DNA of 64,000 nucleotides from Rhizobium sp. BK418 (GCF_004341105.1 NZ_SLZK01000010.1:62001-126000); one strand, 5' to 3'; numbered from the stretch's first letter, positions 26,900 to 35,925 are shown. Program-made: numbers and translations. Notes: generated by a model from the sequence alone, not told the origin.

Positions 26900-28141
26900 A
26901 TGAGCAGGCTTGTGTCATCTAGCTCGAAAAAGGCAGTTTCTTTCACTGGGACTGTGGGGATCCTGCTCTCCCTTGCCATGTTCATTAACTACCTGGACCG
27001 AGGAAACCTCGCGACGGCGGGGCCGGTGTTGAGGGACGAGCTTGGGCTCTCGAACACGGAGTTTGGAGTACTCATTTCGGCGTTCTTCTGGATCTACGTG
27101 CCAGGGCAGTTGTTCGCGGCCTGGATGGTGGCACGGTTCAACGCCTACCGCACGCTCGTCGCCGGCTTGATCGTCTGGTCTGCGGCGACGCTGCTTACGG
27201 GTTTCGCAGGAAGTTTCGCCTCGCTTCTGCTACTGCGCGTCTTACTTGGGCTTGGCGAAAGCGCCAGTTTTCCCGCGACGTCGAAGCTGCTCGCGCAGAA
27301 TCTTCCCGTCGACCGCCTTAGTTTCGCCAACGCCGCGGTCAGCGCCGGCATCATCCTCGGACCCGCCGCTGGAACATTCTTCGGCGGGATGCTTATCGCC
27401 GTGTACGGCTGGCGTGTCCTGTTCATACTTGCAGGAGTCCTGTCGCTTCTGTGGCTGATCCCATGGTGGCACGTGACCCATTCCGTTCTGATCGATGTGC
27501 GCCGGTCCCCGCTAATGCCCGAGCCTCCCTTTCGCACCTTGCTGACGTGCCGAGATCTTTGGGCGACATCCGTCGGCCATTTCGCGAACAACTATACGTT
27601 CTACACGATCAGCTCCTGGCTGCCGTTATACCTTGTCAAGGCACAGGGCTTCACGCTGCCGGAGATGGCCCGGTTGGGCGGCATGGTCTATGTCGCGACC
27701 GCGGTCATCTCGCTTGTCGCCGGATGGGGCGCCGACCAGTTGATGATCCGGGGTGCAAGTCCGAACCTCGTCCGCAAGACATGCATGGGAGTCGCCTGCG
27801 TCGTCTCCATGGTCTGTATGCTGATGTGCGCCTTCGGGAGCGCCGAAATTGCTGTCGCGGGCCTGTTTCTCTTGCCCGTCGGGCAAGGGCTCGGGGGCTT
27901 CAACCTTTATTCGATCGGCCAGACGCTCGCAGGGCCATCCGCGACCGCCAAGTGGATCGGAGTTCAAAACTGCATCGGCAACATCTCGGGGATCGTCGCT
28001 CCGATCATGACCGGCGTCATCGTCGACGCGACAGGTGCGTATGGGTCTGCCTTTCTTCTGGCCGCGCTCATGTCCGCGGTTGGATTTCTGTCATGGACCA
28101 TCGGCGTCCGGCGTATCGAACCTCTTCGTTGGAAACCTTGA
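26900..28141 (+). CDS. MFS transporter (anion:cation symporter-like)
   Basis: Twelve-helix major facilitator of about 413 residues. The first loop reads NYLDRGNLATAGPVLRDELGLS, typical of the ACS (glucarate/phthalate/hexuronate) branch. A GLGESASFPATSKL segment in helix 4 and the central cytoplasmic loop around VRRSPLMPEPPF are also as expected. It probably imports an organic anion by proton symport. The ATG at 26900 follows a GGGGCGG; the ATG at 26888 in the same frame is the alternative. It lies 78 bp downstream of the large kinase on the same strand and could be its target or co-transcribed. Confidence 0.85.
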   Translation: MSRLVSSSSKKAVSFTGTVGILLSLAMFINYLDRGNLATAGPVLRDELGLSNTEFGVLISAFFWIYVPGQLFAAWMVARFNAYRTLVAGLIVWSAATLLTGFAGSFASLLLLRVLLGLGESASFPATSKLLAQNLPVDRLSFANAAVSAGIILGPAAGTFFGGMLIAVYGWRVLFILAGVLSLLWLIPWWHVTHSVLIDVRRSPLMPEPPFRTLLTCRDLWATSVGHFANNYTFYTISSWLPLYLVKAQGFTLPEMARLGGMVYVATAVISLVAGWGADQLMIRGASPNLVRKTCMGVACVVSMVCMLMCAFGSAEIAVAGLFLLPVGQGLGGFNLYSIGQTLAGPSATAKWIGVQNCIGNISGIVAPIMTGVIVDATGAYGSAFLLAALMSAVGFLSWTIGVRRIEPLRWKP

Positions 28142-28400
28142 TCATCCCAGTCATCTCGTGGTCGCCGCATCGCCCAAAAGGCCCGACGCTAGTTTCCTAA
28201 CATAAACCATCGTCGCTGTTTCCACGCCATCGACCCTTCGCAGCTTTGGCCATGCCTGGAGTCGTGCGCGGGAATGGGGGTACCGGCATCGCCGGGTGGA
28301 TTCGTTGACGGTCTGCGCGCAGGCGAAACATCACTGATGAACTTTTGAAGGATAAACTCTGGCGTGCTGGCTACATGTCCAAGTCAGAGCCTCGCATATC

Positions 28401-29102
28401 TCAGATCAGCCCGCGGCGGGTCGCCAGATAGATCGCATTCGACGTCGTATTGGCTTCGAGCTTGCGCCGTGCGTGGTCCAGGTAGTAGCGAACGGTCACC
28501 TTCTTGATCCCGAGAATGTCGGCAATCAGCGACATCGATTTACCGCGTGCGGCCCAGCCCAGGCATTCCTTTTCCCGCACTGACAGGCTCACATCCGGTC
28601 TGCGCATGATCAACGGGTCGGCGCCTTTTAACCTTGTATGGACCATCGCTGTGGCGGTCGCCGCGCGAATGTCATCGATGGCGCCCTCGAATCGGAAATC
28701 CGGAAGCTTCGACGCCAGTGTCAAAATTGCTGTCCGACCAAATTCGGTCGGTATCGGCATGGAGAGCCCGGAGACGATGCCGAATTGACGGGCATGCGCA
28801 TAGAATTTTCGTTCTTCCGGGGAGGAGGACCACCACAGCGGCGCAGACCAGTGAAACGGCTTCAGCAACCGTTTTGCGAAGGTGATGACGGGATCGACCG
28901 TCTGATACTGGTTTGCGAAGTAGATATCCTGCCATTCCTGCGGATAGCTAGAGAAGGCTTCGGTATCACCGGCACGTACGTTCACATAAGCAAAATTGTC
29001 AAAGCCGCATTGCTCGGCGAATGACAAGAGCGCGTGGTGGGTCGACCGTTCGTCGGTCGAAAGGCTTAGAACATCAATCAGATCATCCAGTCGTTTCTTC
29101 AA
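28401..29102 (-). CDS. LuxR-family regulator with autoinducer-binding domain (solo)
   Basis: Protein of 233 residues with an N-terminal acyl-homoserine-lactone-binding domain and a C-terminal LuxR helix-turn-helix (LSVREKECLGWAARGKSMSLIADILGIKKVTVRYYLDHARRKL). Ligand-pocket residues of the TraR/LuxR family are recognisable: W and Y in WQDIYFANQY, D in TVDPVITFA and W in FHWSAP. The start codon is probably TTG at 29102, with GGGAG nine bases upstream. No luxI-type synthase gene is in the window, so it is either a solo or paired with a distant synthase. Whether it governs the tra genes is unknown. Confidence 0.88.
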   Translation of the reverse strand: MKKRLDDLIDVLSLSTDERSTHHALLSFAEQCGFDNFAYVNVRAGDTEAFSSYPQEWQDIYFANQYQTVDPVITFAKRLLKPFHWSAPLWWSSSPEERKFYAHARQFGIVSGLSMPIPTEFGRTAILTLASKLPDFRFEGAIDDIRAATATAMVHTRLKGADPLIMRRPDVSLSVREKECLGWAARGKSMSLIADILGIKKVTVRYYLDHARRKLEANTTSNAIYLATRRGLI

Positions 29103-29223
29103 TGCACATTACTCCCGTTGGTCGGCCGGCGACCAAAGACAATCGCCCAACCGGGCTCCTCGCTACTCCCACATGCCTGCAACCGGGATTAAACACCTAC
29201 GGCACGATAATTGGAATCCGTAC

Positions 29224-29931
29224 TTATTCAGGGTTGATCTTCCCGATGAAGACATAGCCGCCCAGGCGCACGGTTTGGATGAGTTCGGCGGCATTTCCGC
29301 CCTGTGCCAGCTTGCGGCGCAGCCGGCAGATGTGGACGTCCACACTGCGCTCGAGTGGCCTGCCGAGACCGATATGCGTGGCGTCCAAAAGCGACCGCCG
29401 TGACAGGACGACGCCTGGCTGTCGGCAGAGGGCAATCAGGATCTCGAACTCTGCCGCAAGTAGTGCGACATGCGAGCCATCGGGCGCCAACAACTCTCGA
29501 CGGCGCGGATCGACGCGCCAGCCCTCAAAATTGAGGGTGAGCCGCCGCTCGTCCTCATTAAAGTCGGATCTGCGCAGGAGTGCGCGAACGTGGACCATCA
29601 GCCGGCGCATGTCCGTGTGAAAAGGAAGGCAATAATCGGCTCCCGCCTCAAGACCGTCGAGCTGCTCCTCAGCTCCGCTCAGAAGGACGATCGGTATCGA
29701 ACTTGTAGTGCGGATGTGCCGGCACAGGTCGAGGCCGATTTCGGCCGTTGTGGACGCCACGATGATGAGGATCCGAAAGCGGTCGCCTGAGCGCACTTGA
29801 TCGGTAGCTTGGGCGAGCGCGACGACCGCGCTTGCGAGACCGTGTCTGCCGAGCTCCTCCGCAAGCGGTGCGGCGAAGGCGAAATCGTCGGTCGCAATGA
29901 GTATCACGGACTTCCGTCGCGGCGTTTCCAT
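29224..29931 (-). CDS. OmpR/PhoB-like regulator with degenerate receiver
   Basis: Protein of 235 residues: receiver-like domain (SVILIATDDFAFAAPLAEELGRHG) and C-terminal winged helix (LLAAEFEILIALCRQPGVVLSRRSLLDATH, then ERSVDVHICRLRRKL and QTVRLGGYVFIG). At the phosphoacceptor position the strand reads RILIIVASTTAEIGLDL, so the conserved Asp is missing, and the final Lys region reads CLPFHTD. It is probably controlled by means other than phosphorylation, as in atypical OmpR proteins. It is divergent from another OmpR-like gene and 121 bp upstream of luxR on the same strand. Confidence 0.85.
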   Translation of the reverse strand: METPRRKSVILIATDDFAFAAPLAEELGRHGLASAVVALAQATDQVRSGDRFRILIIVASTTAEIGLDLCRHIRTTSSIPIVLLSGAEEQLDGLEAGADYCLPFHTDMRRLMVHVRALLRRSDFNEDERRLTLNFEGWRVDPRRRELLAPDGSHVALLAAEFEILIALCRQPGVVLSRRSLLDATHIGLGRPLERSVDVHICRLRRKLAQGGNAAELIQTVRLGGYVFIGKINPE

Positions 29932-30133
29932 CCGGTCAGCACAGCACAGAATGCGGCACCTTCAAGTCGCAGATGTGAGGGGATCAATCCGCGCGGCGAA
30001 AGGTTTAGTTCGACTGCCATTGAGGGAAATAATATTTAATATCATAGCCTTTGCAGCCGATGGCCGTTTATGGCATCGTTGCACTCAAGAGTTGTCGGAT
30101 TCGAAAAGGAGCTCGATTTCTTGCGGTCCGCCA

Positions 30134-30850
30134 GTGAAACCCAATATCGTCATAAGCTCGCTCGATGCCGACTTTTCGCTGACGCTGCGCCATATTCTCG
30201 AGGTTGAGGGATTTTCGACCGACCTTGCCATGAGCCCGGCTGAAACGGTCGACGCGATCAGGCAGAAACAAACTGTCGGGCTCGTCCTCGATGGCAGGAA
30301 CGAGTTCGCAATCAGCTTGTGCAGGTCACTCAAATCGGATGCAGGGACAGGCCAAGTTCGCATTGTCGCGCTCGTCCCGAAAGAAGCGGAGCATCGTTAC
30401 GAGGCGTTTCTCAACGCCGGCGTGGATGAGATCTTTATCCGGCCGATCGAGCCCGAGCGATATCTGCGCGCGCTCAAACGGCTGCTTGGCGGCAACGGCC
30501 ACCGATCGTGCACGCATCGGGAACAAGAGGCCGTCACTTACGGCGGGCTGACCGTCGATACGCGCGCCCATCGTATCACCTATGACGGTCGCGACATTCA
30601 TCTTGGGCCGATCGAATTCGCACTCTTGCGGACGATGACCGGCGAGCCCACCCGTGTCTTCCGGCGCGACGAGCTCGCATTCAGGGCCTGGCCGCAAGGC
30701 GTGTTCGTGGACCCGAAAACCGTCAACGTCCATATCGGCAGGCTGCGAAAGGCGCTCTTAGCCGTCATGACGAGGGACATCATCCGTACCGTTCGCGGGA
30801 TTGGCTACGGCATCGAATTCGACGGCGATCGAAGAAAGGAAAGTCTTTGA
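30134..30850 (+). CDS. OmpR/PhoB-type response regulator
   Basis: Receiver plus winged helix. The receiver starts at VKPNIVISSLDADFSLTLRHIL, has an Asp in LVLDGRNEFA at the phosphoacceptor strand, and the DNA-binding domain reads LGPIEFALLRTMTGEPTRVFRRDELAFRAWP, then VNVHIGRLRKAL and RTVRGIGYGIE. The open frame reaches back to 29897, but nothing upstream of the receiver is domain-like. A GTG at 30134 starts the domain, although the best Shine-Dalgarno (AAAGGAG, 30105) is closer to a rare ATT codon at 30116, so the true start is uncertain. Its stop overlaps the TTG start of the amidohydrolase, implying one operon. Confidence 0.8.
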   Translation: MKPNIVISSLDADFSLTLRHILEVEGFSTDLAMSPAETVDAIRQKQTVGLVLDGRNEFAISLCRSLKSDAGTGQVRIVALVPKEAEHRYEAFLNAGVDEIFIRPIEPERYLRALKRLLGGNGHRSCTHREQEAVTYGGLTVDTRAHRITYDGRDIHLGPIEFALLRTMTGEPTRVFRRDELAFRAWPQGVFVDPKTVNVHIGRLRKALLAVMTRDIIRTVRGIGYGIEFDGDRRKESL

Positions 30851-32247
30851 GCCAGGTCCGTCCGATTGCGATCATCAATGGGAGCGTCATCACGGGTGAC
30901 GGCGTAACTGTGCTCGACAAGGCGAGCGTACTTCTTGCGAATGGCCGCATCGAGGCGCTCGCGGAGGTCGATCCGGCTTCGCTCTCGCCGGACTATCTTG
31001 TGCTGGACGCGTCGGGCTGCACCATCCTGCCGGGAGTGATCAACGCTCATGCGCATGGCTGCGTCCTCGGTCCTTCAATGCCAAGCGGATCGCCGCCCTT
31101 CGATCAAAGAGAGGTCGAATACCAGCGTAACCGCCACCTTCTGTCCGGCACGACGACGCTCTTGAACGTCTGCGGCCTTGCCCTCGACGACGAGATCGAT
31201 CCCGGCCCGAACGGAGGCCATGCGCTCGACGTCCACATCAGCACCGCTCACACGCCAGCCAGCCTCGCCGCCGCTCGGGCAGTCGATGGCGAGGGGCTTT
31301 CGGACAGACACATGAGAGCAAGGATCGATGACCTTCTTAGCCGCGGCGCCAAGGCGCTCGGGGAGGCGGGCGGTGGCCAGACGCTTGGCGGCGGCGCCCA
31401 GGACTATCGGTTTCTTCCTGCCGTGATCGAAAAAGCCTCCGGCCTCCTCGTGCATCCGAATCTTGCGAGGCTCCTCAAAGAGGCAACGCTCGGGCGCAAT
31501 CTAGACGGCGCGGACAATCCGGGCGGCGAAGCGCTGGCGCGGTTGATCGAGGAGAACGGGCTCGGGCGGCATTTCACCGTCGAAAGCCTGTCCAGTCTGA
31601 TCCGCGAGACTGTGATGCCGCCAGTAGCGCTCGCCCGAAAGGGTCTCGCCGAAATCGCAGCCGAGGCGGCCCGCACTGCGATGCCGGCTATTTTTCACAC
31701 CGCAGCACCAACTGCCAGGCAGCTGATCGATCTTGCGAGAGCCCATCCGACGGCGAGGATCGTCGCCGGCCATAGCAACCATCCCTCGTTCACGGCCGAG
31801 GAAGCGTTGGCGACCGCCGTGGCGCTGCGTGATCTCGGCGCCAGCATCGACGTCTCGACACTCGACTGCATCTCGACACGCTGGCGCAATCAGCCAGGCA
31901 ATTTCGATGTCCTTGTCGAAGCCGGTCTGGTCGATACGATTTCGACCGATTTTGCCGGCGGCGACTGGGACGGTATCCTCGAGGCGGTTCATCGCCTGGT
32001 GAGAAAGAGGCTGTGCCTGCCGGCGGAAGCAATTGCCAAGGCGACGGGAAACGTGGCGCGGGTCTTTCCTGAGCTTGCCGGCGATCGCGGCTTGATCACC
32101 AGAGGCAAGCGGGCCGACATCGTCATCTGCCACTCGCACAATCTCGCGCGGGTCCGCCACGTCCTGTGCGCTGGCAGGATCGTCGTCTCCGACGGAAAGC
32201 TCCTATCCGGCCCCCTCTCATCTCAGGCGGCGTCAGACGGCGCTTAA
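30847..32247 (+). CDS. Amidohydrolase-family protein
   Basis: Metal-dependent hydrolase of 466 residues in the imidazolonepropionase/dihydroorotase-like superfamily: an N-terminal composite-domain strand (AIINGSVITGDGVTVLDKASVLL), the metal-binding HAHG motif, a middle TIM-barrel with AIFHTAAPT and IVAGHSNHPSF (further His ligands), the Asp in ISTDFAGGDWDG, and the C-terminal composite piece GLITRGKRADIVICH. Start codon TTG at 30847 overlaps the regulator's TGA (TTTGA) with GAAAGGAAAG just upstream, so translation is coupled. The stop overlaps the end of the convergent MmgE gene by four bases. Substrate unknown; an N-acyl or cyclic amide is plausible. Confidence 0.85.
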   Translation: MSQVRPIAIINGSVITGDGVTVLDKASVLLANGRIEALAEVDPASLSPDYLVLDASGCTILPGVINAHAHGCVLGPSMPSGSPPFDQREVEYQRNRHLLSGTTTLLNVCGLALDDEIDPGPNGGHALDVHISTAHTPASLAAARAVDGEGLSDRHMRARIDDLLSRGAKALGEAGGGQTLGGGAQDYRFLPAVIEKASGLLVHPNLARLLKEATLGRNLDGADNPGGEALARLIEENGLGRHFTVESLSSLIRETVMPPVALARKGLAEIAAEAARTAMPAIFHTAAPTARQLIDLARAHPTARIVAGHSNHPSFTAEEALATAVALRDLGASIDVSTLDCISTRWRNQPGNFDVLVEAGLVDTISTDFAGGDWDGILEAVHRLVRKRLCLPAEAIAKATGNVARVFPELAGDRGLITRGKRADIVICHSHNLARVRHVLCAGRIVVSDGKLLSGPLSSQAASDGA

Positions 32248-33590
32248 GACGATCGGGGCACGTGCTCCAGCAACCTTGCAATTGCGGCGGGTTTTCCGTC
32301 CGGCAGTGCCGCGACGGCATCGATAAGCTCCTGCTGGTGCTTTTCCTGAAGCCGATGTCGGGTGACGGTCATAAACTTCCGCACGATCGCCGACCAGTCC
32401 ATCGGTCTCGTCGGGTCTCCGATCGGCGTGTGGACTGACGAGACGAGCTGCAACGTCCGAGTTCTTACGATCACCCGCGCCAGGGTTTGCGCCGGGAAGG
32501 ATCGATCGATCTGCTGATCCACGCTCAGCCGGACCTTGCGTGCCAACCGCTGCAGGTCTTTGCGTCCAATCGTACCGGCATCGATCGGCGACAAAGCCCG
32601 GCCGCCGTCGATGGCAAAAATAGCCAGGCAATAGGGAAGGCTATATTGCACGTCGACCAGGTTTTGCGGTTCGAGACTGTTCGCAAGTTTCTGGGCCCAG
32701 GCAAAGCTCTGAACCTCGATCTCGACGATGTCCTCGGCGTCGATCGTATCCGCCGCGGCGATTTCGCCATAGGCGTCAAGGGCTGCATGAATATAGCGGC
32801 AACAGCCATAGGGCTTGAAATAGGTATCGGCGATTTCCCATCGTTTTCCGAGGTCCGCAACGATGCGGCCGCCGTCGTAATAGTCGGAGTGGTCGAGAAT
32901 ATCCAATGGACCCGTAAACCCGGCACCTCCCAGATGGGCGGCCGTCAGCCCGAGAACACTGCTCCAGGCAATTCCTTCCTTCACATCGTTGCCGGTCATG
33001 TTCGAATAGCCCGAGCTGCCATTGGCAAGCTGGTTTGGCGCAAGCACGCCGGCGATGGCGAGCGCATGGGCAAGGCAGTCGGGTTCGAGCCGCAGCAGAC
33101 GGCCGACGGTTGCAGCGGCCGCAAAGCTTGCCCACCGCCCCGACTGTCGCGTGCCGATCCGTTCACCGATCTGGCCCGCGGCAATCCGTACCCCGACATC
33201 ATAGCCACAGATGACGGCGCTCAGCATGTCCGCCCCGGTTGCACCGGCCCGACCTGTCAACATCAGTGCTGCCGGAATGACGGCGGCACCCGGATGGCCG
33301 CGCGCCGCACGATGTCCATCATCGATGTCGAGGGCCGTCGCAGCTGTTGAATTGCAGAACAGTGCGCCGGCCAACGAGCTGTTGCCTGTCAACCAGATGG
33401 TGTCGGCGCCGCTCCCAAAAACGGACGAGGCGATGGCGCGTGCTGCAACCGCACCCGGCATTTCGGCGCCGGCGACGGCGGCCCCCACGAGGTCCAGGAT
33501 GCAACGTCGCGCGACATCGTTCAGTTCGGCCGGATAGGCGGCCGGGGCCTGGCATACATGGTCGGCAAGAACGCGGCTCAGACAGTGCAT
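32244..33590 (-). CDS. MmgE/PrpD-family protein
   Basis: Protein of 448 residues with the MmgE/PrpD fold: N-terminal RRCILDLVGAAVAGAEMPGAVAAR, the conserved ALDIDDGHRAARGHPGAAVIPAAL segment carrying the active-site Asp and His region, SVICGYDVGVRIAAG-type helices, and YFKPYGCCRYIHAALDAY. PrpD is 2-methylcitrate dehydratase, but the family also includes cis-aconitate decarboxylase and many catabolic members, so the substrate cannot be fixed. It overlaps the end of the OCD-family gene by 13 bp, so the two form an operon. Confidence 0.9.
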   Translation of the reverse strand: MHCLSRVLADHVCQAPAAYPAELNDVARRCILDLVGAAVAGAEMPGAVAARAIASSVFGSGADTIWLTGNSSLAGALFCNSTAATALDIDDGHRAARGHPGAAVIPAALMLTGRAGATGADMLSAVICGYDVGVRIAAGQIGERIGTRQSGRWASFAAAATVGRLLRLEPDCLAHALAIAGVLAPNQLANGSSGYSNMTGNDVKEGIAWSSVLGLTAAHLGGAGFTGPLDILDHSDYYDGGRIVADLGKRWEIADTYFKPYGCCRYIHAALDAYGEIAAADTIDAEDIVEIEVQSFAWAQKLANSLEPQNLVDVQYSLPYCLAIFAIDGGRALSPIDAGTIGRKDLQRLARKVRLSVDQQIDRSFPAQTLARVIVRTRTLQLVSSVHTPIGDPTRPMDWSAIVRKFMTVTRHRLQEKHQQELIDAVAALPDGKPAAIARLLEHVPRSS

Positions 33591-34651
33591 GCGTCGTTCC
33601 GATCAAGACCCACGGCCCGGCAATATTTCTCGTAGCTTGCCTGCGCAACGAAAAGATCGAGCACGGGCAGGCCGACGCACGTAATACACGTCGGCCCCTC
33701 CGCATCCACGGACCAGTCGCCCATTTGACAAAGCGAACGAATGCCGATCAGCGGCCCGACGGATTCCAGCGACAGGCCCTGGCGGGAGAAATGCAAGGCG
33801 ATGCTCTGCGAGTTGCGGCGCGAGACGGTCTGCAGATCGTCGCAGATGACGAGCCCGGAGCGCAGCGCCCGCCGCAGGTAGTCGGCCGGCGCCTCGTCAC
33901 CGCCGAGATGCAGGGTCGTCGCGTCCTCTGCAAGTTCCTCGTCGCCAAAGACGGGGCCACGGGCATTGGTCGCGGTGACAACGAGCGCGCAGTCGCGCAT
34001 CGCGTTGTTATCCTCGACGCAGCGAAGGGGGATCGTCGTCTCACCCGAAAGCGCGATCGCCAGGGCACGGGCGTTTTCGATCCTGCGGCTGCGGATGAAG
34101 ATCTGCTCGACCCGAGTTTGACACGAATAGGTGAGCGAGCGGATCACGCTGCGGGCAACCGGCCCCGATCCCAGCAGGAAGACGGAGACGGTGGCCCGAC
34201 GGCGCAGGCATCGCTCAGCGACGATCGATGCGTAGGTTCCGGTCCGCTCGGCCGATAGCGCCGTTTCGTCGAGGATGGCGATCGGCCGAAGCGTATATTT
34301 GTCGAAGAGGATGAAGGTCGATGTCGATCGTGGCAGCCCAAGGCGCCGATTGAAGGCGTTTGCCCCAATGACCTTCACGCCGCCATATGTCGAGTTGATG
34401 CCATAAAGCGACGACAGTTTCCAGCCAAGCCGCTCGTCGGCAAAATCCCCCTTGAAGGGAGCGAAGTCCGGCCGCGACCAGAACTCCTCTTCCAAAAGCG
34501 AAAAAACGGCCTTTCCGCCGCGCGCCGTTCCGGATCGAATCTCATCCCAGGCGTTCGTCGTGGCAAGGTGAATCTCGCCGATCGTAAGCGCGCGATCGCC
34601 TTGCTCCAGGTCCTTGGCATTCAAAAGCAAGATATCGTCCGATGCCTTCAT
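33578..34651 (-). CDS. Ornithine cyclodeaminase/mu-crystallin-family protein
   Basis: Protein of 357 residues with the OCD/mu-crystallin layout: substrate-domain Lys/Arg segment around LGWKLSSLYGINSTYGGVKVIGANAFNRRLGLPRSTS, the dinucleotide motif VFLLGSGPVARSVIRSL, and CALVVTATNARGPVFGDEEL. Family members deaminate ornithine or reduce/condense small imino and amino acids with NAD(P). The insertion around WSRPDFAPFKGDFADERLG is like SbnB-type and other biosynthetic homologues. A GGGAGGAG stands about seven bases before the ATG. It is the first gene of a two-gene operon with the MmgE/PrpD gene. Confidence 0.88.
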   Translation of the reverse strand: MKASDDILLLNAKDLEQGDRALTIGEIHLATTNAWDEIRSGTARGGKAVFSLLEEEFWSRPDFAPFKGDFADERLGWKLSSLYGINSTYGGVKVIGANAFNRRLGLPRSTSTFILFDKYTLRPIAILDETALSAERTGTYASIVAERCLRRRATVSVFLLGSGPVARSVIRSLTYSCQTRVEQIFIRSRRIENARALAIALSGETTIPLRCVEDNNAMRDCALVVTATNARGPVFGDEELAEDATTLHLGGDEAPADYLRRALRSGLVICDDLQTVSRRNSQSIALHFSRQGLSLESVGPLIGIRSLCQMGDWSVDAEGPTCITCVGLPVLDLFVAQASYEKYCRAVGLDRNDACTV

Positions 34652-34877
34652 CGTCGTCTCCTCCCTTGTCAGCGATCTAAGGCCTGCACGAGTTCAGCTT
34701 ACGGCTTTTGCGGGCAGCTGCGGGTGAACATTCGGCCAATCTTTGTGCTTCACGACGCAGCGAAAACAACGGTTCGGGAACCTTTCGGCGACGTTTCGGG
34801 TGATCGCGGCCGCAGCCGTGATACGCCGTGGCCCGCGCCTTCGACTGGAGGTGGCTTGGCCCCTGCTGCGCGTTGCG

Positions 34878-34902
34878 GGAACAAAGAGGCGTGGTTGATG
34901 TT
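34878..34902 (+). promoter_or_regulatory. Putative EcfG promoter (GGAAC-N16-TGTT)
   Basis: GGAAC (34878-34882), 16 bases, TGTT (34899-34902), i.e. GGAAC-N18-TT, before a DUF6894 gene whose ATG is at 34922. The predicted start of transcription would leave a very short leader that begins at or near the AAGGAGG. Confidence 0.5.
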
Positions 34903-34921
34903 TGCGGCCAAGGAGGTGCCC

Positions 34922-35185
34922 ATGCCGAAATTCTTCTTTCAGGTCATCGATCGCACGAGCCCCGAACCAACTGAAGTCGCGAACGAATTCCCGAGCCTCG
35001 ACGACGCCAAACGCGAGGCGAGGCTGGCGCTGGCGCAGATGGCTTGCGACGGACTGCCGGAGGCTCCGCTCAACATGATCTCTGTCGAACTCTTCGATGA
35101 AGATCGTGTTCCGATCGCCGAATTCCGGCTGCTCCTCGAGGAAATCTCGAAAAAGCCACCTCCTTTACCACCCGCCGGGCAATGA
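34922..35185 (+). CDS. DUF6894 family small protein
   Basis: Eighty-seven residues: MPKFFFQVIDRTSPEPTEVANEFPSLDDAKREARLALAQMA, then a beta strand (MISVELFDEDRVPIAEFRLLLEEI) and a Pro-rich end. This F-F-x-V...D.A..EA pattern is that of DUF6894, abundant in rhizobia. The ATG is set by a perfect AAGGAGG five bases upstream; the frame extends further but not convincingly. A relative (45734-45964) lies in the same island. Function unknown; many copies are stress-induced. Confidence 0.8.
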   Translation: MPKFFFQVIDRTSPEPTEVANEFPSLDDAKREARLALAQMACDGLPEAPLNMISVELFDEDRVPIAEFRLLLEEISKKPPPLPPAGQ

Positions 35186-35345
35186 CATCCCCGCATGCCG
35201 CCGGCAGTGCGACTCCCGGAGCGCCGCGGATCGCCTGCTGCGGTCTTCTAGGCTGCCGGGCGAGCCCGCAGCTGTCGCCTGAACCGGGTGGTCCATAAGA
35301 CCGGAAGGCTGGAGGATGAAATCCTTGCGCTCGGAAGCACACACG

Positions 35346-35371
35346 GGAACTTCGGGGTTTTCAGCGACGTT
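35346..35371 (+). promoter_or_regulatory. EcfG-type promoter (GGAAC-N17-CGTT)
   Basis: GGAAC (35346-35350), 17 bases, CGTT (35368-35371) exactly match the alphaproteobacterial general-stress sigma factor EcfG/RpoE2 consensus. It lies 27 bp before the ATG of the small protein gene at 35398. Confidence 0.75.
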
Positions 35372-35397
35372 AAGCGACGAAGATATGGAGGAAGACA

Positions 35398-35682
35398 ATG
35401 ATCCAATCGAAATCCCCCGCCGTGGAGGCTTACGAACTCGACAAGGCAAGGAAGCAGGAGCAAGAAAGAGGCGGCGAACTCGACCAGGCGCTCGAGGATA
35501 CCTTTCCTGCCTCCGACCCGGTGTCGCACTCGATCACCTCCGTGGCTGGCGCGCCGGCCGCCACCACGCCAACGGATCGCCAAGACCTGCTCGGCGGGGT
35601 CAGGGCCTGGGTCAAGGATAATCCGATCGCAGCCGTCGCCATCACGGCCGCCGTCGCCTGGATGATCGGCTCCAGTCGATAA
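35398..35682 (+). CDS. Small stress-type protein with C-terminal membrane anchor
   Basis: Ninety-four residues. The N-terminal half is polar (YELDKARKQEQERGGELDQALEDTFPASDPVS; the DTFPASDPVS motif is frequent in rhizobial small proteins). The C-terminal end is RAWVKDNPIAAVAITAAVAWMIGSSR, resembling the glycine/alanine helix of DUF883-like membrane-associated proteins. GGAGGAAG precedes the ATG. The EcfG promoter directly upstream supports a general-stress role. Exact function unknown. Confidence 0.75.
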   Translation: MIQSKSPAVEAYELDKARKQEQERGGELDQALEDTFPASDPVSHSITSVAGAPAATTPTDRQDLLGGVRAWVKDNPIAAVAITAAVAWMIGSSR

Positions 35683-35900
35683 AAGCAGCCTCGGCCTTCG
35701 CCCCGTCAGATGGTCCTGGAAGAATGGCCGCGGTCTCATATGGCGCTTTATCAAGACCTTGAGGCGCATTGCCTCTCCCGGAATGGGGAGCGGTAGCAGC
35801 TGCGCCGCCGGCTGGTGGTTGGTTGTCGCATGGATCTGACAAGACCAGGCGCTCGGCCAGCTGATTGGTCCCGGTGCGTGCATCATCTGTCGCGGTGAGT

Positions 35901-35925
35901 GGAACAAGTAAAGCGCCAGCAGGTT
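35901..35925 (+). promoter_or_regulatory. Putative EcfG promoter of the glgE operon
   Basis: GGAAC (35901-35905), 16 bases, GGTT (35922-35925), i.e. GGAAC-N18-TT, about 60 bp before the glgE ATG. One mismatch to CGTT. The surrounding 302-bp interval (35683-35984) has no gene. Confidence 0.5.

Noticed and set aside
30003..30130. N-terminal extension of the response-regulator frame back to 29897
   Set aside because: No domain character and no ribosome-binding site at the upstream start; the receiver begins at the GTG near 30134.
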